From the NCBI GenBank assembly GCA_031552845.1, contig JAVBMC010000046.1:1-64000 (forward strand): a stretch of DNA of 64,000 bases. Direction: 5' to 3'. Shown piece after piece: positions 60,394 through 64,000 of the stretch. The DNA is from JAVBMC01 sp031552845 (GTDB taxonomy: Bacteria > Verrucomicrobiota > Kiritimatiellia > RFP12 > DVOR01). Each line of letters opens with the position of its first letter. Position 1 is the first letter of the stretch. A program made the position numbers and the translations under genes. Under the pieces are notes generated by a model. That model searched no databases. It saw only the letters and a program-made list of their open reading frames with translations, and was not told the origin of the DNA.

Positions 60394-60894
60394 TTACTTC
60401 TTTAAGGGCGTTTTCAGGCGGGCAACGGACGGTGCCGCGAGTGGGTGGTTTTTATCTTTGGCGATGCTATAATAAAGGAACGCGGCATTGAGGTTGTAGA
60501 GCCGTTCGTAAAGAACGCCTAAATTATAGCAGGCGGTCGTGCAACCCCCAATGGCACACTCGTGGAGTTTGAGGAGCAGTGCTTCGGTTTCCTCCTCTGT
60601 CACGTACGCATCCTCGTCGTCGTCGCCACAGTTGGCGAATACGAGCAGGTCGTTCTGCACGCAAGGGTTGTTCATGTCCGGTACTGTTTGGGTGCCGGTA
60701 TTCGTATACTCATGGCAGCAGACAAAAGAGAGCGAGTCGTTTGACGTGATTAACGCTGCATCATCGCATTCACACTCGGCATCGTCTGCATGGAAGTAGA
60801 GGAAGACCACGAAAATGAAATGGCCGAGGCTCGCTGCCATTGTTATCACGCAAGCGAGAGCGAAGGGGATATCGGTTCGGTGAAGTAGTTTCAT
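60394..60894 (-). CDS. Membrane-anchored Sel1-like repeat protein (short paralogue)
   Basis: This 166-aa protein has one N-terminal transmembrane helix (about residues 11-34). An acidic, Cys-rich middle (about 36-105) is followed by a Sel1/TPR-like helical pair ('GGCTTACYNLGVLYERLYNL', 'AAFLYYSIAKDKNHPLA'). The C-terminal 50 residues are homologous to the end of the protein at 60905, which lies 10 nt upstream on the same strand; the genes form an operon. No clear Shine-Dalgarno is present. Function is unknown; Sel1 repeats mediate protein contacts. Confidence 0.72.
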   Translation of the reverse strand: MKLLHRTDIPFALACVITMAASLGHFIFVVFLYFHADDAECECDDAALITSNDSLSFVCCHEYTNTGTQTVPDMNNPCVQNDLLVFANCGDDDEDAYVTEEETEALLLKLHECAIGGCTTACYNLGVLYERLYNLNAAFLYYSIAKDKNHPLAAPSVARLKTPLKK

Positions 60895-60904
60895 AGGGCA
60901 CCAA

Positions 60905-62053
60905 TCAGAAAGGCGTTTGAGTCAGGCGTTGCAGGTTCGGGGCAATCAGGCAGTTGATGGCTTTAGCTGCGAGGGGATGGCCTTGTTCTTGGGCGTAACG
61001 GTAGAAGCTGTAAGCGTAGTAGTAATTTTCCTGCCGCTCGTACACGATGCCTAAATTATAGAGGGCGGTCCGGCAGCCGCCGAGTGCCGCAGGCATTAAC
61101 CAGCGGATGATTCCATCATCATCCTCTCCGCCTAAGCCGTTGAGGCGGTGGTCCAGAATCACCGCAATATTGTTACAGTCGCAGGCGTTACCGCTCAGGG
61201 CGCCCAACGCAATGTTGCCGAATTCAGCGTCCGGAAAGTCCGTAAAGAAGAGCATGTTTTTGAGGCGGTGCGGAAGCCCGGGCTTGGGATCCGGCTGCCA
61301 GAACTCATAACAGCGTATATTTGCCGAACCTTCAAAATCCGCATCAAGGACGAAGTAGAGGTCATCACTGAGCTTCCAAACCCGCAGATCGGTTTTACAA
61401 TGCCTCCTCGGCTCAAACACATCTTCATCCGTACGTCCAAAGACCCAAATATGATTCCAATCGCGTGCGGGAAACATCCGCTGGATTTGCTGCACGGAGC
61501 AGCGGGGGTAACGCGAGTTCAGCTGCTTGATCGCGAACTGCTCTTCCATCGAAGCGAGACCGCGCATCGTCGCGACAGGCGACCAGAGTGCATTGGGAGA
61601 TCGCGGATAGTCTGCAGTCTTCAGGCAAAGATTCCCTTCGGAATCATAGGCCAGTTGATTGCGTACCCATTTGTCAAAACGTGTGCGGTCAAACGGCCAA
61701 GCGGCGGTAGAACGCTTGGGAGTGTCGGAGCAATAACAGCAAAGGAGTTCGCCTTTCTCGCAAAGCGGGTGTCCTGTGGGCGCAGCACAGCCATAGCCTA
61801 AGCACTGATAGTCTGTTATTTCTTTGAGCGACCGGGGTACGGGTTCATCGGCATGCTCTTGATTTGCGTCGTCGTCAATGGCATAGTCTTCTTCTTCGTC
61901 GGCCTCTTCGGTTGTGTCGCAAACATTGTCCCAATCATTGTCTCTGGCAGCACGGATGTCGCGGATGGTCAGTGCAGCATAGAGGATCGCTCCGGCGAGC
62001 AGGACGTAGTCAAAGCGGTGCTTCTTGAAGAGGCCAAAGATTGAAGTTTTCAT
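60905..62053 (-). CDS. Membrane-anchored Sel1-like repeat protein (long paralogue)
   Basis: This 382-aa protein has one N-terminal transmembrane helix (about residues 15-32) and an acidic linker (about 40-75). A Cys-rich central domain follows ('CLGYGCAAPTGHPLCEKGEL', 'LLCCYCSD'), about 75-310, probably disulfide-bonded or metal-binding. A C-terminal Sel1-like repeat reads 'GGCRTALYNLGIVYERQENY' and 'AYSFYRYAQEQGHPLAAKA'. It is the first gene of the pair; a promoter lies at 62114-62142. No known family is recognised for the central domain. Confidence 0.72.
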   Translation of the reverse strand: MKTSIFGLFKKHRFDYVLLAGAILYAALTIRDIRAARDNDWDNVCDTTEEADEEEDYAIDDDANQEHADEPVPRSLKEITDYQCLGYGCAAPTGHPLCEKGELLCCYCSDTPKRSTAAWPFDRTRFDKWVRNQLAYDSEGNLCLKTADYPRSPNALWSPVATMRGLASMEEQFAIKQLNSRYPRCSVQQIQRMFPARDWNHIWVFGRTDEDVFEPRRHCKTDLRVWKLSDDLYFVLDADFEGSANIRCYEFWQPDPKPGLPHRLKNMLFFTDFPDAEFGNIALGALSGNACDCNNIAVILDHRLNGLGGEDDDGIIRWLMPAALGGCRTALYNLGIVYERQENYYYAYSFYRYAQEQGHPLAAKAINCLIAPNLQRLTQTPF

Positions 62054-62113
62054 ACGGTAGAAAATGATGCAGGCGATGTGTGGCGGAACTCAGGGCGATG
62101 CAGACGGGTTTGG

Positions 62114-62142
62114 AGTATAACTTCTTATATCAAAGAGTGCAA
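62114..62142 (-). promoter_or_regulatory. Promoter of the Sel1-like gene pair
   Basis: On the minus strand, TTGCAC (62142-62137) and TATACT (62119-62114) are 17 bp apart. A perfect palindrome GCAATG-ttttt-CATTGC (62139-62155) overlaps the -35 and could be an operator. Confidence 0.6.
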
Positions 62143-62200
62143 TGTTTTTCATTGCGTTCTTAAAATAGAGAGTTGTCAGAAGAAGGGTTGCGGTTTGGAT

Positions 62201-62229
62201 TGGCTTTTGCAGAAGGGTGTGGTATAGTT
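62201..62229 (+). promoter_or_regulatory. Promoter of the GH2 gene
   Basis: TTGGCT (62201-62206) and TATAGT (62224-62229) are 17 bp apart; the start codon follows 37 bp later behind GGGAGG. Confidence 0.7.
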
Positions 62230-62265
62230 ACAGGTAGATTTAGTTTGTCAGTAGGGAGGACTTTA

Positions 62266-64000
62266 TGATGATGCGCGTTATTCTGGCGGTGTTGGGTGTG
62301 GGTTTGGCGGGGGTGTCCGGTGCGGCGTGGGAGGCGTTGCCGCCGATGCCGTCGGCTGTGTCCGGAGTGAAGCAGCCGGTGTTGCTGCTGGATGGCGATT
62401 GGAAGTTTACGGCCACAGGCGTCAAGACTACCTGTGCAGTGCCGGGGGAGTGGGCAATGCAGGGCATCACCGTGCCGAAGGGCGAAGCTGCGGTGTATGA
62501 ACGCGGGGTGACTGTGCCGGCGGATTGGGCGGGCCTGCGGGGCTTATTGCGGTTTGATGGCGTGCATGCGGAGTGTGAGGTGTTTTGGGATGAGGTGAAG
62601 GTCGGCGAACATGCGGGAGGCTTTGTGCCGTTCATCGTGGAGGTGCCGAAACTGGCGGCGGGGGAACATGTGCTGCGGGTGGAGGTGAAGAGTGAGTCGG
62701 TGTCCGATACGCTCTCGACGATGTCACAATATGCGGCGCATCAGGTGGGCGGAATTGTGCGCAGCGTACGGTTGATGTGCGTGCCGAAAGTCTCTGTGGA
62801 ATCATTGCGATTTGTGACGGAGGCGGTGGGGGATGATTGGGCGGAAGTCGCGGTGCATGTGCGCGTGCCGGCGGTGGCGTCGAATGGCGTACAAGTGACA
62901 GCGGAGCTAGTGGCAAGAGATGGAAGCCGCGTTTGGCAGGCCACAGCGGAAGTTCCTGAAGGGAAAGATATTGCCGTGCTGCGGGGGCGTGCGAATGGCG
63001 TGGCTTTGTGGACGAGCGAAACACCGGAGCTTTATAAGCTGGCATGGCAGGTGAAAGAGTCTGATGGCGCTACGTGGTCGAGGGGCGACAAGAAGGTGGG
63101 ACTGCGGACAGTGAAGGTGGAGGGGAATCGGCTGTTGGTGAATGGGCGGCCTGTGAAACTGTTTGGCGTCAACCGACATGAGATTGATGCGAAGCGCGGG
63201 CGGTGCGTATCGCCGGAGCTGGCGCGGAAAGATGCGAAGCTGTTCAAGGGGGCGAATGTGAATTGCGTGCGCACGTCGCACTATCCGCCGTCGGAGGCAT
63301 TCTTGGATGCGTGTGATGAGCTAGGGTTGTTTGTGGAGTGCGAGGCGGCGTTGTGCTGGGTGGGCTTCTCCGCGAATCCGATCTGGAAGGAGTGGGATTA
63401 TAAGGACGCGAAGTTCCTGCCGTATCTGCTGCGGGCGAACTTGGATCAGGTGGCGGCGTTTGGCGATCATGCGTCGGTAATCATGTGGTCGCTCGGGAAC
63501 GAATCGAATTGGAGTCCGCTGTGGAGCGAGGTGGATGCGGCTGTGCGTGCGGCCGATCCATCACGCCCGACGGTGTTTCACGATCAGGCTTGGGGCGATG
63601 GCTGGGTGATTCATCCGATGGCGGCGGTGGCGAACCAGCACTATCCGTATGAAGATAATCCCGAGCAGTGGAGCAAGCAAGGCAGGCCGTTGTGGTTTGG
63701 CGAGTATGCGCATGTGGAGTGTTACAACCGGCGGGAACTGCTGACGGACCCGGGCATCCGTGCCGACTGGGGGCGTCCGTTGGAGCGGATGGTGGATTTG
63801 ATGTGGGCACAGCCCGGATGTTTGGGGGGGACGATCTGGGCGGGGATTGATGATGTCTTTGAAATGCCGGACGGTTCGCGCAAGGGCTATGGCGAGTGGG
63901 GAATTATTGATGTGCAGCGGCGGAAGAAACCGGAGTATGACGGGGTGAGATCAGCCTACTCGCCCGTCAAACTTATCGTGCCGAAACAGTCAGAGGATGG
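62266..64000 (+). CDS. Glycoside hydrolase family 2 (beta-galactosidase-like), partial
   Basis: At least 578 residues are encoded; the gene runs off the window end. Three consecutive ATG codons (62266, 62269, 62272) follow GGGAGG; the first is annotated. A signal peptide follows ('RVILAVLGVGLAGVSGAA'). Next come a sugar-binding jelly-roll domain (about residues 40-200), an immunoglobulin-like domain (about 205-290) and the TIM barrel. In the barrel, 'VNRHEID' and 'NCVRTSHYPPSEAFLDACDE' precede the acid/base Glu in 'SLGNESN' and the probable nucleophile Glu in 'WFGEYAH'. It hydrolyses a beta-glycoside outside the cytoplasm. Substrate specificity (galactoside or other) is not determined. Confidence 0.92.

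Overview
The window looks like chromosomal DNA of a Gram-negative, carbohydrate-degrading member of the Verrucomicrobiota/Kiritimatiellota (Planctomycetes-Verrucomicrobia-Chlamydiae group), perhaps gut-associated. This is an inference. It rests on large secreted DUF2341/LamG/beta-strand-repeat proteins, a DUF4838 enzyme with CBM-like modules, HU-like DUF4469 proteins, a GH2 enzyme and a large single-chain PurL. No rRNA or tRNA gene was seen.

Layout. 1-740: intergenic DNA with a dispersed repeat and nested inverted repeats. 741-4914: three tandem paralogous membrane-anchored proteins of unknown function, with a GNAT acetyltransferase inserted. 5046-8375: a large surface protein. 8625-14688: an apparently autoregulated operon of a GntR/LacI-type regulator, a surface beta-strand-repeat protein and a DUF4838 enzyme. 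14697-17099 (minus): a TPR protein. 17450-18727: HU/DUF4469 module 1 (promoter, about 275-nt leader, gene, terminator, 22-bp repeat array). 19244-32021: one long operon of LamG proteins, a TSP3-repeat protein, a 2029-aa RHS protein and a small membrane protein that may be its immunity partner. 32371-36737: nusA-infB-rbfA with a likely attenuator. 36843-40419: mscS, ilvD and a BASS-type transporter. 40421-42606: two secreted or anchored unknowns. 42783-43902: HU/DUF4469 module 2, with a near-copy of the first leader and its own 22-bp array. 44404-55411: a secreted protein behind a structured leader, a PPIC-type foldase and two giant secreted proteins with thioredoxin-like CxxC domains. 55491-60112 (minus): purL and a downstream gene. 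60245-60336: a 23-bp repeat array. 60394-62053 (minus): two Sel1-like paralogues. 62266-64000: a GH2 glycosidase cut by the window end.

The strongest candidate for something undescribed is the duplicated HU/DUF4469 module. Both copies have the same promoter and a long leader that is conserved in sequence and in predicted structure. The leader has compensatory changes in one hairpin and a conserved loop-to-downstream pseudoknot beside the start codon. Both copies are followed by an array with an exact 22-bp period, and both are bracketed by the same family of dispersed repeat. A third array of similar design (23 bp) lies upstream of purL.
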